From contig NZ_CP011533.1 of assembly GCF_001704275.1 (NCBI RefSeq), forward strand, positions 62,001 to 126,000: 64,000 nucleotides of DNA. The letters run 5' to 3'. This document shows, piece by piece, positions 8,934 through 18,388 of the stretch (within the stretch, counting starts at the first letter, position 1; every line of letters begins with the position of its first letter). The stretch is from Streptomyces noursei ATCC 11455 (lineage in GTDB: Bacteria > Actinomycetota > Actinomycetes > Streptomycetales > Streptomycetaceae). A program made the position numbers and the translations under genes. The notes beneath the pieces are model-generated. The model ran no database searches and had not been told where the DNA came from. It saw only the letters and a list, made by a program, of their open reading frames with translations.

Positions 8934-9775
8934 TGGAACACACCAGGCCCAGGTACTCCGTTGATCCGGCTGGTCCGTATCGTCACGTCGATCGTCGTGT
9001 GCGACCGGGTGTCCGCGTGCAGGCTACGCGGTCGGGGGCATCCTCCCGGCCATCTCGGTCCCGTCCTGGTGACGCGCCGGATGTGGCTGGGCGGCCTTGG
9101 CTCGGCCACAGCGTGGAAAAGACGCCGCGAGTGCGCAGTTCACCGTCCAATCGAGTTCGAGGGGCGGGATCCTCCACCGCAGCGTTGCAACGCCGCTGGC
9201 CTTGGGGGCCGATAGCGCTGGCTTCCGGGTTCGCGGTCCTCGGCCTGACCCTTCTGGTCCGCGCCCCCGCCCAGCCTCTAGCGGCTGGCGGGGCTGCGAC
9301 TGCGGTTCCTTGGAGCACTGAGTCGAAGAGGCCGAGCCCGTCCTCGCCTCACCAGACAGTGCCCCCCAACCGTGTCACTGGCGGGATTCCGGTCCCAGGA
9401 GATGGGCCGGCCGGCGACGCCGCCGTCCAACGCCTGCTCGATCGCAGCTCGCCCCCCGACCTGCCCCGATCCTTGGAGGCCCGGCTCGTTCAGCTTGGCA
9501 TGCAGGTGTGGGAAGCCGACGTTACTGGCCGTGGGCGTGAGCGGTGGCCGAAGTATTTCGGCTCCAGTGGACCTGCGGCAGGGGGCGGTCGTTCCGTGTA
9601 CCGCGATGTGCGAATCCAGGCCGGCATCGCTCGAAGAGCCGGCAGTGGGCTGGTCGATGTCCGGTTGGTTTGGGCCGCCACGGACCCGTCTGGTGATCGA
9701 CGCGACGGACGCCTGGCCCAGTTGTCGTTCCGTCCAGTTCCTGGCCATCCGAATCGTTGGGAGCCCGTTTCATGA
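8933..9775 (+). CDS. VirB8/TcpC-like single-pass membrane protein
   Basis: The product has 280 residues. A long basic N-terminal cytoplasmic part precedes one membrane helix (about residues 90-112). An extracellular domain follows (about residues 150-280) with the aromatic/charged pattern of an NTF2-like fold (QVWEADVTGRGRERWPKYF, then DVRLVWAATDPSGD). VirB8/TcpC proteins have this topology and bridge the channel to the wall. The start overlaps the previous stop (TGATG at 8931-8935), and the stop overlaps the VirD4-like start. The VirB8 assignment rests on topology and context rather than on a diagnostic motif. Confidence 0.6.
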   Translation: MEHTRPRYSVDPAGPYRHVDRRVRPGVRVQATRSGASSRPSRSRPGDAPDVAGRPWLGHSVEKTPRVRSSPSNRVRGAGSSTAALQRRWPWGPIALASGFAVLGLTLLVRAPAQPLAAGGAATAVPWSTESKRPSPSSPHQTVPPNRVTGGIPVPGDGPAGDAAVQRLLDRSSPPDLPRSLEARLVQLGMQVWEADVTGRGRERWPKYFGSSGPAAGGGRSVYRDVRIQAGIARRAGSGLVDVRLVWAATDPSGDRRDGRLAQLSFRPVPGHPNRWEPVS

Positions 9776-12417
9776 TCAGCTATGCCTCTTCTCTATGGAC
9801 CGCGGGGACGGGCCTTGTCGGTGCTGTCGTCGCCACTGTCACGTGGGCCAGCAGCCATCTGATCCTGCTCTGCTGCGTGGGAGCAGTTGTCTGGATCGCC
9901 TTCGAGGCGGTGCGGACGCGTTTGGCGGACAAGGCGTCTCGCCGGCGGGCGGCTGTCCGCCTCATACCGGGCAAGACTTTTCAGACCAATGACGAGGAAA
10001 TCTGGCGCTATGCCACGTTGCTTGCTCGCGTGGCCATGAGTGGTCCGTGGTGGGTTCCCCGCAGGGCGAAAACGGCTCGGCTCCGCATGACGGCCGATGG
10101 CAGCCGCCCGCTGGACTTCAGGGTGGAGGGCCCTGCGGCTGCCCGCCACCTGCTGGTCACCACTCCGTACCGCGGCGTCCAGGCCGTCCGGGCTACGCCT
10201 GCCCCGCGGGGCAAGAAAGCCAAGCACACTGCCCGTGCAGAGTTCATAGTCCGTGGATCACCGGCTGCGTACCTGCGCGAGGTGCCGCTCCAACCAGACC
10301 CACTGCAGCCACTCGTCGATGCGCTGGCAACCGTTCGCTCGGACCTCGGTGACCGAGTTGAAATCTGCCTCGACATCCAGCGCATCCCCGTCTGGCAATT
10401 GCAGCTACGTCGTTGGACGTTGTTGGCCGAAGCTCGCCAGAAGGCGATCCGCGCGGCGCAACAGGAGCAGAACGCCTCCATGCGGGTCGAGGAAGGTTGG
10501 CGTACGGCGCTTGCGAACCTGGTTTCCTTTGGCCACGAGGAGTCGCGAACGCGACTTTCGGTGCCTCACCGACCACGGCCGGTGGACCGCGGCAAGGTGC
10601 TGGGCAAATTGCAGGATCCGGCTGGCCTGGTGCGCGTGCAGATCCTGGTGCGAGCCCTGTCCAACCAAGACGGGCGGGCTCAGCAACGGATCGGGCAGAT
10701 CGCTGCTGCCCTGGACGTGTTTGCGGGCACCAATCGTTTGATCCACACAGGTCAGCGGCTGGGGCCGATTCGGTTCGGCCCCGACCACCGGTTGCTTCGT
10801 AAGGGCTTTGACAAGCGATGGGCGACAGCCCAGATCAGGGGCCATTCGTCGTGGGTGCGCGTGACCGAGATCGCTGGGCTTCTCAAGCCACCGACGATGC
10901 ACTGCGTGCTCCCCGTTCTGCCTGGCGAGGTGCCTACGTACGTGCCGGGAAGCTCTTCGGCGCAGGAGCTGATGGTGCACGGTTGGTACCCGGGCCCAGA
11001 TGGGAGGGACCGCTTGCTCGGCACGCGGCTGAGCGAGACGCTCTTCAGCTTGCGTGTCGGCAAGAGCACCTACGGCAAGACGGAGCAAGCACTGTGCCAG
11101 TTTGTCGGCCTTGCGCACGCCGGCGAAGCAGGGATGTTCATCGACCCCCACGGTGACTCTCTGCGCAGTGCCGCCCCCTATCTTGCGCACGATCCGATCA
11201 TGAAGCGGCTGGTGTGCCTGGACTTGACGGGTCGGCTCGGGGGGCGTACGCCGATGGGGACGTGGAACATCTTGAGTCTGGAGCGGGGGCAAAGACCAGA
11301 CGAGGTGGTGCGCACTGTCACTGATGCCGTCGCTGGGACTCTGGGGTGGAATGATGCAACGCACCCGCGAGCGTTGACATTGCTGACCAAATCAGTGGAG
11401 TTGCTTGTAGCGTTCAACGTCAGGGCTCTTGAGGAGAACGCGCCGTCACGGCAGGCAACGCTCTTTCAGATCCGGACTCTTTTGACCAATCCTTCGTGGC
11501 GCGAACAGGTGCTGCGGGCCGTGGACAGAAAAGTCGGCGAATGGTGGCGTGTCGTTTTCCCGACGTATCCCCCTGACTCCCCCGCACCAGTGGTCAACCC
11601 ATTGGAGCGACTGTATGCCAATCCCGTTACGCGAGCTTTCCTGGGCAGCCCAACGAGTACCTTTGACTTCCGTGAGGCGATGGACAGCGGAAAACTTGTT
11701 TGGGTTTGCCCCTCGGCAAGTGGCCCGACGGACCGACTGTTGCTCTCGCTGATGTTCGCTGACTTCTTCCGGGCCGGACTCTCGCGTCGCGATCTGCCCG
11801 AGCGTGAACGTCGTCCGTTCCATGCCTTCGTGGACGAGCTGATCAGCATCGACGCGGCTTCCTCCAGCGTCATTGCGCAGGTCAGCGAGGAGTTGCGGAA
11901 GTTCGGCATCCGACTGCATGCCATGACACAGCTGCTTCAACGGGTCTCTGCCGCCACGCGAGAGAGCCTGATGCAGAATGCCTCGGTGATCTCCTCAACC
12001 GCTGGATCAGTTGAGGCAGTCGGCATCGTGGCCAGGGAGTGGGGCTCCGTCGACCTCGTCGAGATTGCCGATCTCCCTCGCTATCACCACTACGTCACTC
12101 TCACGGTGGATGGCCGTCGGGTCGGCCCCCTCCTCATTCGTGGGCCGCAGCTCAGCGAACTCTTCGATGATCTCGCTCGCCCCGGGCAGCTGCGAGCATT
12201 GCGGGCAGCCATAGACGCCAACCTACGGTCCCGTCCACAAGCCGAGTTGTGCGAAGAAGTGCAACAGCACGAAGCCTTCGTTGAGGAATTCCTGAAGGGA
12301 GTGAAGGCGAACAGGCACACACAGAAAGTGTCGTTGAGCAAGGCTCATGGGGCGACGCACGCCGGTGGATCCGATCCGATCGATGACGAACTGCCAACCT
12401 CGCACACCGATGCCTAG
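9772..12417 (+). CDS. VirD4/TraG-like type IV coupling ATPase
   Basis: The 881-residue protein has N-terminal membrane helices (about residues 5-45) and a long middle region. Its P-loop ATPase shows Walker A GKSTYGKT at 430-437, then FIDPHGD, Walker B (FHAFVDE, Asp688-Glu689) and a Gln-containing sensor segment (HAMTQLLQR). The order IDPHGD, Walker B, TQ is typical of VirD4/TraG/HerA-type DNA-pumping ATPases. It would bring substrate DNA or protein to the channel encoded upstream. ATG 9772 overlaps the previous stop (ATGA). This is the last gene of the run; the following 500 bases are non-coding. Confidence 0.82.
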   Translation: MISYASSLWTAGTGLVGAVVATVTWASSHLILLCCVGAVVWIAFEAVRTRLADKASRRRAAVRLIPGKTFQTNDEEIWRYATLLARVAMSGPWWVPRRAKTARLRMTADGSRPLDFRVEGPAAARHLLVTTPYRGVQAVRATPAPRGKKAKHTARAEFIVRGSPAAYLREVPLQPDPLQPLVDALATVRSDLGDRVEICLDIQRIPVWQLQLRRWTLLAEARQKAIRAAQQEQNASMRVEEGWRTALANLVSFGHEESRTRLSVPHRPRPVDRGKVLGKLQDPAGLVRVQILVRALSNQDGRAQQRIGQIAAALDVFAGTNRLIHTGQRLGPIRFGPDHRLLRKGFDKRWATAQIRGHSSWVRVTEIAGLLKPPTMHCVLPVLPGEVPTYVPGSSSAQELMVHGWYPGPDGRDRLLGTRLSETLFSLRVGKSTYGKTEQALCQFVGLAHAGEAGMFIDPHGDSLRSAAPYLAHDPIMKRLVCLDLTGRLGGRTPMGTWNILSLERGQRPDEVVRTVTDAVAGTLGWNDATHPRALTLLTKSVELLVAFNVRALEENAPSRQATLFQIRTLLTNPSWREQVLRAVDRKVGEWWRVVFPTYPPDSPAPVVNPLERLYANPVTRAFLGSPTSTFDFREAMDSGKLVWVCPSASGPTDRLLLSLMFADFFRAGLSRRDLPERERRPFHAFVDELISIDAASSSVIAQVSEELRKFGIRLHAMTQLLQRVSAATRESLMQNASVISSTAGSVEAVGIVAREWGSVDLVEIADLPRYHHYVTLTVDGRRVGPLLIRGPQLSELFDDLARPGQLRALRAAIDANLRSRPQAELCEEVQQHEAFVEEFLKGVKANRHTQKVSLSKAHGATHAGGSDPIDDELPTSHTDA

Positions 12418-12919
12418 CAGGTGTCAGCACAGCGTCCGGCAGGAGGTATTGGCCTCGCTGAGATTCCGACGCGTCGGCGGGCCAGACTTCAGATCACGAG
12501 GTGATCAAGAGGGTCCAAATTTGGGCGAGTTGCGCAAGCCTTCGCATGATGCCGAGACAGAAGCGCCAGCGGGCTAAGGAAAATCCTGACGACTGGCCTC
12601 GTTGAGGCAGCCGGAAGACGAACAGGATGGCCCGGCGTGGAGCCGTCACACTCCCCGCCGGGCACCTGAGCATACAGGCCCCACAGCACCGAGATGGGAA
12701 ATATTCAAGGATGCATGAGAATCCGCGCGCCCGGTCTCATGCCATCATCCGGGGTGCCTGCCGTGCCTCATTTTCACCTAACGAAATGCGAGTTGGCCGC
12801 CGAACATTTTCGCAGCTACCGTGAAGGAAAATCGTCGGATGGCGTCACCGCCTTCCGCCTTATCGACCGTCGATCGTGCTGGCTTCGCCGGGGACGGTGG
12901 GGCCATGGGAGGGAACCAG
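12418..12919 (+). other. Intergenic region between transfer and pilus operons
   Basis: No gene is supported here. The region separates the VirD4-like stop from the pilus-operon lipoprotein and must hold the promoter of the pilus operon. The only clear signal is the ribosome binding site GGGAGGG at 12907-12913, seven bases before ATG 12920. Reading frames crossing this region lack ribosome binding sites and normal codon use. Confidence 0.5.
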
Positions 12920-13534
12920 ATGGCCGGAAATACTCCGCGGAACGGGATGTCACGGATACCTGGGCGGGTGTCGGCCGCATTCTTCGTAGGCTGTGCCGCG
13001 GTGGCATTGGCCGCATGCGGCGGCACGAGCGATCCGTCCCACAGCCGCGCCACCTCAACGCCGTCGCACGCGATCAGCGCGGCACCGACGGCGGGGCAAA
13101 CCGATCTGCAGGAGCAGGAGATTGCGCGGGCGGCCGTGCTGGCGTCGTACCGGGCGTTGTGGAACGCGCAGGTCAAGGCGTATGCCAGGGCCAGCGATGC
13201 GGGTACGGATCTCCAGAAGTACGCGACAGCAGGCGCCCTTGCACAGGCGATGGGCGACCTCCAACGCCTCAAGGCCAGGCACCAGGTAGTGCAGGGCGAG
13301 CCGACGCACAATCCCACGGTCACGTCGATCAATGTCAACCAGAAGATCCCGGACGCGAAGGTCACGGATTGCTTGGACGTCTCAGGGTGGAAGCTGATGA
13401 CAGATGACGGCAAGCCGGTGCCCATATCCAAGGGCGTTCTCAAGCGCTACATCGCGACAGCTACGGTGCAGAAGTGGGGGCAGCGGTGGATGGTGACCCA
13501 GCTGGCTCCTGATCCACAGAGGAAGCCGTGCTGA
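12920..13534 (+). CDS. Tad-locus lipoprotein, NTF2-like
   Basis: The 204-residue lipoprotein has a signal peptide with a lipobox ending AVALAAC (Cys at about residue 32), a Ser/Thr/Pro linker, and a domain of about 150 residues beginning AVLASYRALWNAQVKAY. That domain has the helix-strand pattern of NTF2-like small secreted proteins common beside actinobacterial pilus genes. The start at ATG 12920 is fixed by GGGAGGG upstream; longer in-frame starts would place residues before the signal peptide. The stop overlaps the next start (TGATG). It is probably an extracytoplasmic assembly factor of the pilus; no specific function is shown. Confidence 0.7.
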   Translation: MAGNTPRNGMSRIPGRVSAAFFVGCAAVALAACGGTSDPSHSRATSTPSHAISAAPTAGQTDLQEQEIARAAVLASYRALWNAQVKAYARASDAGTDLQKYATAGALAQAMGDLQRLKARHQVVQGEPTHNPTVTSINVNQKIPDAKVTDCLDVSGWKLMTDDGKPVPISKGVLKRYIATATVQKWGQRWMVTQLAPDPQRKPC

Positions 13535-14409
13535 TGTGGCGGCGCCTGGGCGCGGTGCTCGCTGCCGGCATGATCGGAGCGTCGATCCCGGCGGTTGCGG
13601 CTGCCGATGATGGTGCTGCCGGGCTGTGTGGGGCCCAATGGGTCTGTCTCAGGGCTGCCTCGCCGGGAAACCCTGGGAGCGGAGGCACCGACGGTGGCCC
13701 GTCGGCCACGGCGCGCTCTGCGAAGGGAGCTGTTGCGCCTCCTGAGGTGTGCTGGAACCAGCGGCTGTCTCCGCAGCCCCCGGTGTGGAGCCCCCTGTGG
13801 GAAGGTCACCGGCCAGGAGACGGGGCGGTGTACATGCGGGTGTGCCCGCACACCTCGGGCGCGGCCTACCTGGCCCCTGGTGTGTTCGCTCCGGGCCCTA
13901 CATTCTGGGCAGCTACGCCGCCGCCTGCCCGCGCCGTGGATCCCGAGGTCTTGGCGCGCCAGGCCGTTGACCGGATGAGGCTGACCGGTCCAGACATCCA
14001 AAGTCCAGCAGCGGACCGGAGGTACCTGGTCGGGATGCCGATGTGGATGCACGTAGGCGTCTCACCGACCACGTTCGGTCCGAACTCGGCCAGTGCGACG
14101 GCCGGCGCTGTGACGGTGAAAGCTACCGCCCGCGTCACCAGCGTCCGTTGGGCGATGGGAGATGGCACGACTGTCTCGTGCCCGGGTCCGGGTGCCGTCT
14201 ACGAGCCGAGTCACGGGAGGAAGACCTCACCGGACTGCGGCCACGTCTACAGCCGCACATCGGCGGACCACAGCGGGTCGACGTACGCGGTCTCCGCGAC
14301 CTCGCAGTGGGAGGTCGATTGGACCGGCGCCGGTCAGCAGGGCCAATTCACCGTGGAGCGAAGCTCGCAGGTGCACATATCGGTCGGCGAACTCCAGGCA
14401 CTCGGATAG
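13534..14409 (+). CDS. Secreted PKD-like protein of the Tad locus
   Basis: ATG 13534, eight bases after GAGGAAG, is preferred over GTG 13528. The 291-residue product has a signal peptide (to about residue 25, ending AVAAADD) and a Pro/Gly-rich middle. The C-terminal domain contains VTSVRWAMGDGTTVSCPGPG and DCGHVYSRTSA, the W-x-M/F-G-D-G core and C-terminal YxxxS strand of PKD-like beta sandwiches, with a probable Cys-Cys disulphide. Such secreted proteins recur in Streptomyces pilus operons; a cell-surface structural role is inferred. It lies between the lipoprotein and the CpaB-like gene on the same transcript. Confidence 0.62.
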   Translation: MWRRLGAVLAAGMIGASIPAVAAADDGAAGLCGAQWVCLRAASPGNPGSGGTDGGPSATARSAKGAVAPPEVCWNQRLSPQPPVWSPLWEGHRPGDGAVYMRVCPHTSGAAYLAPGVFAPGPTFWAATPPPARAVDPEVLARQAVDRMRLTGPDIQSPAADRRYLVGMPMWMHVGVSPTTFGPNSASATAGAVTVKATARVTSVRWAMGDGTTVSCPGPGAVYEPSHGRKTSPDCGHVYSRTSADHSGSTYAVSATSQWEVDWTGAGQQGQFTVERSSQVHISVGELQALG

Positions 14410-14420
14410 AGGAGGTGCGG

Positions 14421-15125
14421 GTGAGCAAGAACGAGGCGGCGTCTGACGGGGACGTCTCTGGCCTTGAGCGTGCGCGACCGGTGGCGCCGCCTCGCGTGGG
14501 CCCGCGCCGTCGTCGGCCCGGCGTGATCGCGTTGGGTGTGGTGCTGATCGCCGGCGGCGGCGTGGGCGGGTCGATGCTGTACCTGCACAACGGGCAGCGC
14601 ACACCGGTGTTGACCGTCGTGCGACACATCCCGGTGGGCGCGACCATCACCGATGCTGACCTGGGTGAGGCATCGGTGGCACTCGATCCATCGATCAGAG
14701 CCGTCCCCTCCCGTGACCGGGGCTCCGTGGTCGGCAAACGCGCCGCCGCGGCTTTGACGCCGGGCAGCTTGCTTTCCTCTTCGCAGGTGACGACCGCGAC
14801 GTTGCTGAAGTCGGGAGAGCAACTGGTGCCGGTCGGCCTCAAGCCTGAGCAGGTCCCGGCCAGCTCGGGCACCTTCCTATTCCCCGGTGCACAGGTGCAG
14901 ATCGTGCAAGTGCCCGGTGAGAACCAGCCGGCCAAAACGCCAGGAGCTCAAGCGGATGGTCAGCCCATCTCCGCGCGAGTGGTACAGGTGGGCGCTCCGG
15001 CTCCCGGTACGGGTGCGGTGGTGGTCGATGTCGCCGTCGCGTCGGTGGACGGGCCCCGACTGGCGGGGTGGGTTTCCTCGGGAAACGCGCGGATTTTGGT
15101 CAATGCTCCAGGCGATGGGGCCTGA
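14421..15125 (+). CDS. CpaB/RcpC-like SAF-domain pilus assembly protein
   Basis: The GTG start at 14421 has the best ribosome binding site in the operon (AGAGGAGGTG at 14408-14417). The 234-residue protein has a basic cytoplasmic N-terminus, one membrane helix (about residues 35-57) and a SAF domain (about residues 67-130: VVRHIPVGATITDADLGE, then GSVVGKRAAAALTPGSLL). A Gly/Pro-rich C-terminal domain follows. CpaB/RcpC proteins are periplasmic or wall-side components of Flp/Tad pilus assembly, with a SAF/antifreeze-like fold that may bind carbohydrate. The gene lies two bases upstream of the CpaE-like start. Confidence 0.8.
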   Translation: MSKNEAASDGDVSGLERARPVAPPRVGPRRRRPGVIALGVVLIAGGGVGGSMLYLHNGQRTPVLTVVRHIPVGATITDADLGEASVALDPSIRAVPSRDRGSVVGKRAAAALTPGSLLSSSQVTTATLLKSGEQLVPVGLKPEQVPASSGTFLFPGAQVQIVQVPGENQPAKTPGAQADGQPISARVVQVGAPAPGTGAVVVDVAVASVDGPRLAGWVSSGNARILVNAPGDGA

Positions 15126-15127
15126 CG

Positions 15128-15928
15128 ATGCCTGTGATCGCGTTGGCCGGCTGTAGCGGTTCCCCCGGGGTGACGACGTCGTCCCTAGCGCTTTTGCTGT
15201 CCTGGCCGCTGATGCAGGGCCGGCGGATGGTGCTGGCCGAGTGCGACCCCGACGGTGGGTCGGTGCTCTATGGGATGTTGCAGGGCTCGCTGGGTGATGA
15301 GTACGGGATGCGGCATCTGTCGGTGGCCGCGCGGCGCGGGGACATCGAGGACACGTTCTGGCGTCAGTTGATCGTCATGGATGAGGTCAGCCAGGACCGG
15401 CTCATCCTGCCCGGGCTGACCGATCCCGCGCAGGCGGCGGCCATGGCTCCTGCCTGGGCGCGGCTGGCGGCATTGTTCGGCCGCATCGAGCAGGAAGCGC
15501 AGCACGATGTGCTGGTCGACCTGGGCCGGCGGGGGGCGTTCGGGCCGAGCGGTGTGCTGGCCCAGCAGGCTGACCTGTTGGTGGTCGTCGCACGCTCGAC
15601 GCTGCGGGGCGTGCAGGCTGCCCGGTCCCGGCTGGAGGCACTGCGCGAGCAGTTTGGCGAGCTGGGTGTACTGCTGGTGGGCTCCGGCCCCTATGGGACA
15701 CGCGAGGTGGAGCGGGCGTTGCGCACGCCGGTGGTGGCCAGATTGCCGTACCAGCCGGAGTTGGCCCGGGTGCTGTCCGATGGTGCACCGGCCCCGCGGA
15801 CCTTTGCGCGCAGTGCGCTGATGCGGGCGGCGAACGGGGCGTCCACCCCGCTGCTGCAGCGGGCGATGCTGCGCCGCTCGCGGCTTGCGCCGGCAGCGGT
15901 GCGGGAGGGGGAGGGCCGTGCTGGGTAA
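15128..15928 (+). CDS. CpaE/TadZ-like ParA-family protein with degenerate P-loop
   Basis: The 266-residue protein begins MPVIALAGCSGSPGVTTSS. This is the MinD/ParA nucleotide-binding start, but with Val where the P-loop Lys is expected (GSPGVTT against GGVGKTT). The rest follows the fold: ECDPDGGSV (second Asp motif), a DLGRRG strand (about residues 135-140), and ADLLVVVARSTLRGV. TadZ/CpaE proteins position the Tad pilus machine, and many are atypical ATPases. The stop overlaps the GTG start of the TadA-like gene. Confidence 0.8.
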   Translation: MPVIALAGCSGSPGVTTSSLALLLSWPLMQGRRMVLAECDPDGGSVLYGMLQGSLGDEYGMRHLSVAARRGDIEDTFWRQLIVMDEVSQDRLILPGLTDPAQAAAMAPAWARLAALFGRIEQEAQHDVLVDLGRRGAFGPSGVLAQQADLLVVVARSTLRGVQAARSRLEALREQFGELGVLLVGSGPYGTREVERALRTPVVARLPYQPELARVLSDGAPAPRTFARSALMRAANGASTPLLQRAMLRRSRLAPAAVREGEGRAG

Positions 15929-17462
15929 GCCTTTGCACCCGCACCACGGAGGTGTTGGCGACGTGAGGCCGGCGTCGGTGACGCCGGTGGAGGGTCCCGG
16001 CCCGCTGGCCGGTGGAACGCCGACGCGTATCGGCGCAGCACCTGGCGACGCTGTGGGTGCGGTGTTGGGGGAGGTTCCGCAGGTTCACCTCGACTACCAA
16101 GTGGTTGGGGAGATCAAGCGCCAGGTCGCCAAGCAGATCCATCGGTGGCGCCAGTCGGCTTCCGGGCCGGTGAGCCGTGCGTCGCTGGAGCAGCGTAGCC
16201 GGGGGTGGATCAATGAGGCGGTGGCGTTGTGGTCGGATGGCGTGGCGGCCCGCCACGGGGTGGGTCCCTCGCCGGCTGAGGACGCGGCGATGGCCCAGGC
16301 CGTGTTCGACGCGCTGCACCGGGCCGGACGTCTACAACGGTACTTGGAGCGTCGGGACGTCGAAGACATCCTCATCAACGGGCACGACCAGGTGTGGCTG
16401 GACCGCGGGGAGGGGCCGCTGGTGCAGGCGGCGCCGGTGGCCGACTCGGAGGAAGAACTTCTGGAGCTGCTGCGGGATCTGGCGCGTAACACCGAGGGCG
16501 GACACGGGGAGCGGTCAATCTCCACCGCCAGTCCGTCGCTGGCGTTGCGGTTGGCGGACGGGTCGCGTCTGCAGGCGGTGACCGGGGTGAGCGGTGAGCG
16601 GACGTACGTGACGATCCGGCGCCATGGTGTCGAGGACGCTGACTTGGTGGACATGGTGCGGCTGGGGATGATCAGCGAGCCGCTGCGGGCCTTTTTGGCG
16701 GCGTGTGTGGACGCGTCGAAGAACGTGATGATCGTGGGGCCTCAGCGGGCGGGGAAAACGTCGCTTATGCGGGCGATGCTGCGGCAGTTTGATCGCGATG
16801 AGCGGTTCGCCACGATCGAGAGTGAATTCGAGCTGTGGGCACACACCAATGACTACTTCCGGCAGGTCGTGCCGCTGGAGGCCCGGGAATCCAACGGCGA
16901 GCGGGGACCCGATGGCCGGCCGGTGGGTGAGATCACCATGTTGGACCTCATGTACTGGGCGTTGCGGATGTCGCTGTCGCGGATCGTGGTCGGTGAGGTT
17001 CGTGGTCCAGAGGTCACCGCGATGATGCAGGCGATGACCAATGGTCAGGGCGGCAACCTGTGCACGCTGCATGCCACCAGCCCGCAGTTGGTGTTCGATC
17101 GGATCGCCGAGCTGTATCTGGAGGCAGGAAGCAACCGTTCGGAGGCGTTGGCCTACCGGCAGGCGGCCAACGGATTGGACTTCGTCGTGTTCGTGTCGAT
17201 GACGGACGAGACGAAGATCGGTGGGCGTCGGCACCGGTACGTCAGTCACGTGCTGGAGGTAGCGGGTCTGGGTGAGAGTGGCCGGCCGGCCACGAACGTG
17301 ATCTTCGGGCCTGATGTGGAGATGGGTGAGCTCCGTGCCGTGCCGCAGCGATATCCGGCGTGTATCGATGATCTGCGCCGCGTGGGGTTCTCCTCGCTTC
17401 ATCTGAGTGACCGGTATGGCACATGGGAGCGACCGCTGGAGCTGAAGGTGGGGTCGCGGTGA
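15918..17462 (+). CDS. tadA: TadA/CpaF-family pilus assembly ATPase
   Basis: GTG 15918 is chosen because a GGGAGGGGGAGG ribosome binding site lies directly upstream; GTG 15963 is a possible alternative. The 514-residue secretion ATPase has an N-terminal helical domain, Walker A GPQRAGKT (about residues 274-281), an Asp box region, Walker B-type VVGEVRGPE (about 358-366) and the His-box LHATS (about 384-388). All hallmarks of the CpaF/TadA branch of type II/IV secretion ATPases are intact. It would power polymerisation of the small pilin at 19284 through TadB and TadC. It overlaps both neighbours. Confidence 0.92.
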   Translation: MLGKPLHPHHGGVGDVRPASVTPVEGPGPLAGGTPTRIGAAPGDAVGAVLGEVPQVHLDYQVVGEIKRQVAKQIHRWRQSASGPVSRASLEQRSRGWINEAVALWSDGVAARHGVGPSPAEDAAMAQAVFDALHRAGRLQRYLERRDVEDILINGHDQVWLDRGEGPLVQAAPVADSEEELLELLRDLARNTEGGHGERSISTASPSLALRLADGSRLQAVTGVSGERTYVTIRRHGVEDADLVDMVRLGMISEPLRAFLAACVDASKNVMIVGPQRAGKTSLMRAMLRQFDRDERFATIESEFELWAHTNDYFRQVVPLEARESNGERGPDGRPVGEITMLDLMYWALRMSLSRIVVGEVRGPEVTAMMQAMTNGQGGNLCTLHATSPQLVFDRIAELYLEAGSNRSEALAYRQAANGLDFVVFVSMTDETKIGGRRHRYVSHVLEVAGLGESGRPATNVIFGPDVEMGELRAVPQRYPACIDDLRRVGFSSLHLSDRYGTWERPLELKVGSR

Positions 17463-18388
17463 CGCTGGTGTGGGTGATGGTGTGCGCGATGGCGGTGCCC
17501 GCGGGGCTGGTGGGTGTGGTGGCCGGCCTCGTGGGGACACAGCAGCCCCCTTCGGTGGGGTGGTGGCGGCGCTGGCGTGCTGATCGAGTGGCTTCCCTGC
17601 CGGCGGGCGAGCAGCGCAAGCGCCGTTCCCGGTGGATCGCGGCCGCGGTCTTGGGGGTGGCGGTGTGGCTGGTCAGTGGTGTGTTCGCGGTGGCGGCGTT
17701 GTTGGCGGTGGCGGTGGTCGGGGTGCCCTGGCTGCTGTCGCCGACGAGGTACGCGGGCACCCGGATCAAGCAGCTCGAAGGGCTGGGCGAGTGGTGCCAA
17801 CGGTGCGCGAACGCACTGCAGTTGGGCATGGGGTTGGAGCAGGCCCTGGCCTCCACAAGGAAGAACCCCCCGAAGGGCCTGGAGGATCAGATCACGGATC
17901 TGGCTGACCGGCTGCAGGTGGGGTGGCGCCCGCAGGAGGCCCTGCGGCAGTTCGCCGCCGAGGTGAACGACGTCACGGCCGACAAGGTGGCGGCCGCACT
18001 GCTGCTGTCGGCAGCCAGTCGGGGACCGGGGCTGGCCCGGTCGTTGGAGGACATGGCCGAGTCGGTGCGAGAAGAAGTCGCACGCCGTCGGACGATCGAG
18101 GCGGACAGGGCCAAGCCGCGGACCACGGTCCGGTGGATGACGATCATGACGCTCGGCATAGTCGCCGCCGGGTTCCTGGTGCCCGACTACACGGCCCCGT
18201 ACGGGAGCGTGCTGGGCCAGTTGGTGTTGGCGGGATTGGGCGGCGGGTTCGTCGCGGTGTTGGTGTGGATGCGGTCGTTGGCCGATCACCGGCCCGTGCC
18301 GCGTTTCCTGGTTGCTGATCCGCGCAGTCGTGTCCGTCAGATGTCGACCACAGGGGCTGTGGACGCGGTGGGGGCGAGGGTGCGATGA
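17459..18388 (+). CDS. tadB: TadB-like pilus assembly membrane protein
   Basis: GTG 17459 overlaps the tadA stop (GTGA). The 309-residue product has two N-terminal membrane helices, a cytoplasmic GspF-type helical domain (about residues 100-215, with WCQRCANALQLGMGLEQAL and ARSLEDMAESVREEVARRR) and C-terminal membrane helices. TadB and TadC form the inner-membrane platform that couples the TadA ATPase to pilin extrusion. The stop overlaps the next start (ATGA). Confidence 0.85.
   Translation: MTLVWVMVCAMAVPAGLVGVVAGLVGTQQPPSVGWWRRWRADRVASLPAGEQRKRRSRWIAAAVLGVAVWLVSGVFAVAALLAVAVVGVPWLLSPTRYAGTRIKQLEGLGEWCQRCANALQLGMGLEQALASTRKNPPKGLEDQITDLADRLQVGWRPQEALRQFAAEVNDVTADKVAAALLLSAASRGPGLARSLEDMAESVREEVARRRTIEADRAKPRTTVRWMTIMTLGIVAAGFLVPDYTAPYGSVLGQLVLAGLGGGFVAVLVWMRSLADHRPVPRFLVADPRSRVRQMSTTGAVDAVGARVR

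Noticed and set aside
12694..13407. Long plus-strand frame overlapping the lipoprotein gene
   Set aside because: Arg/Gly-rich product in the wrong frame; the lipoprotein frame has signal peptide, lipobox and ribosome binding site.
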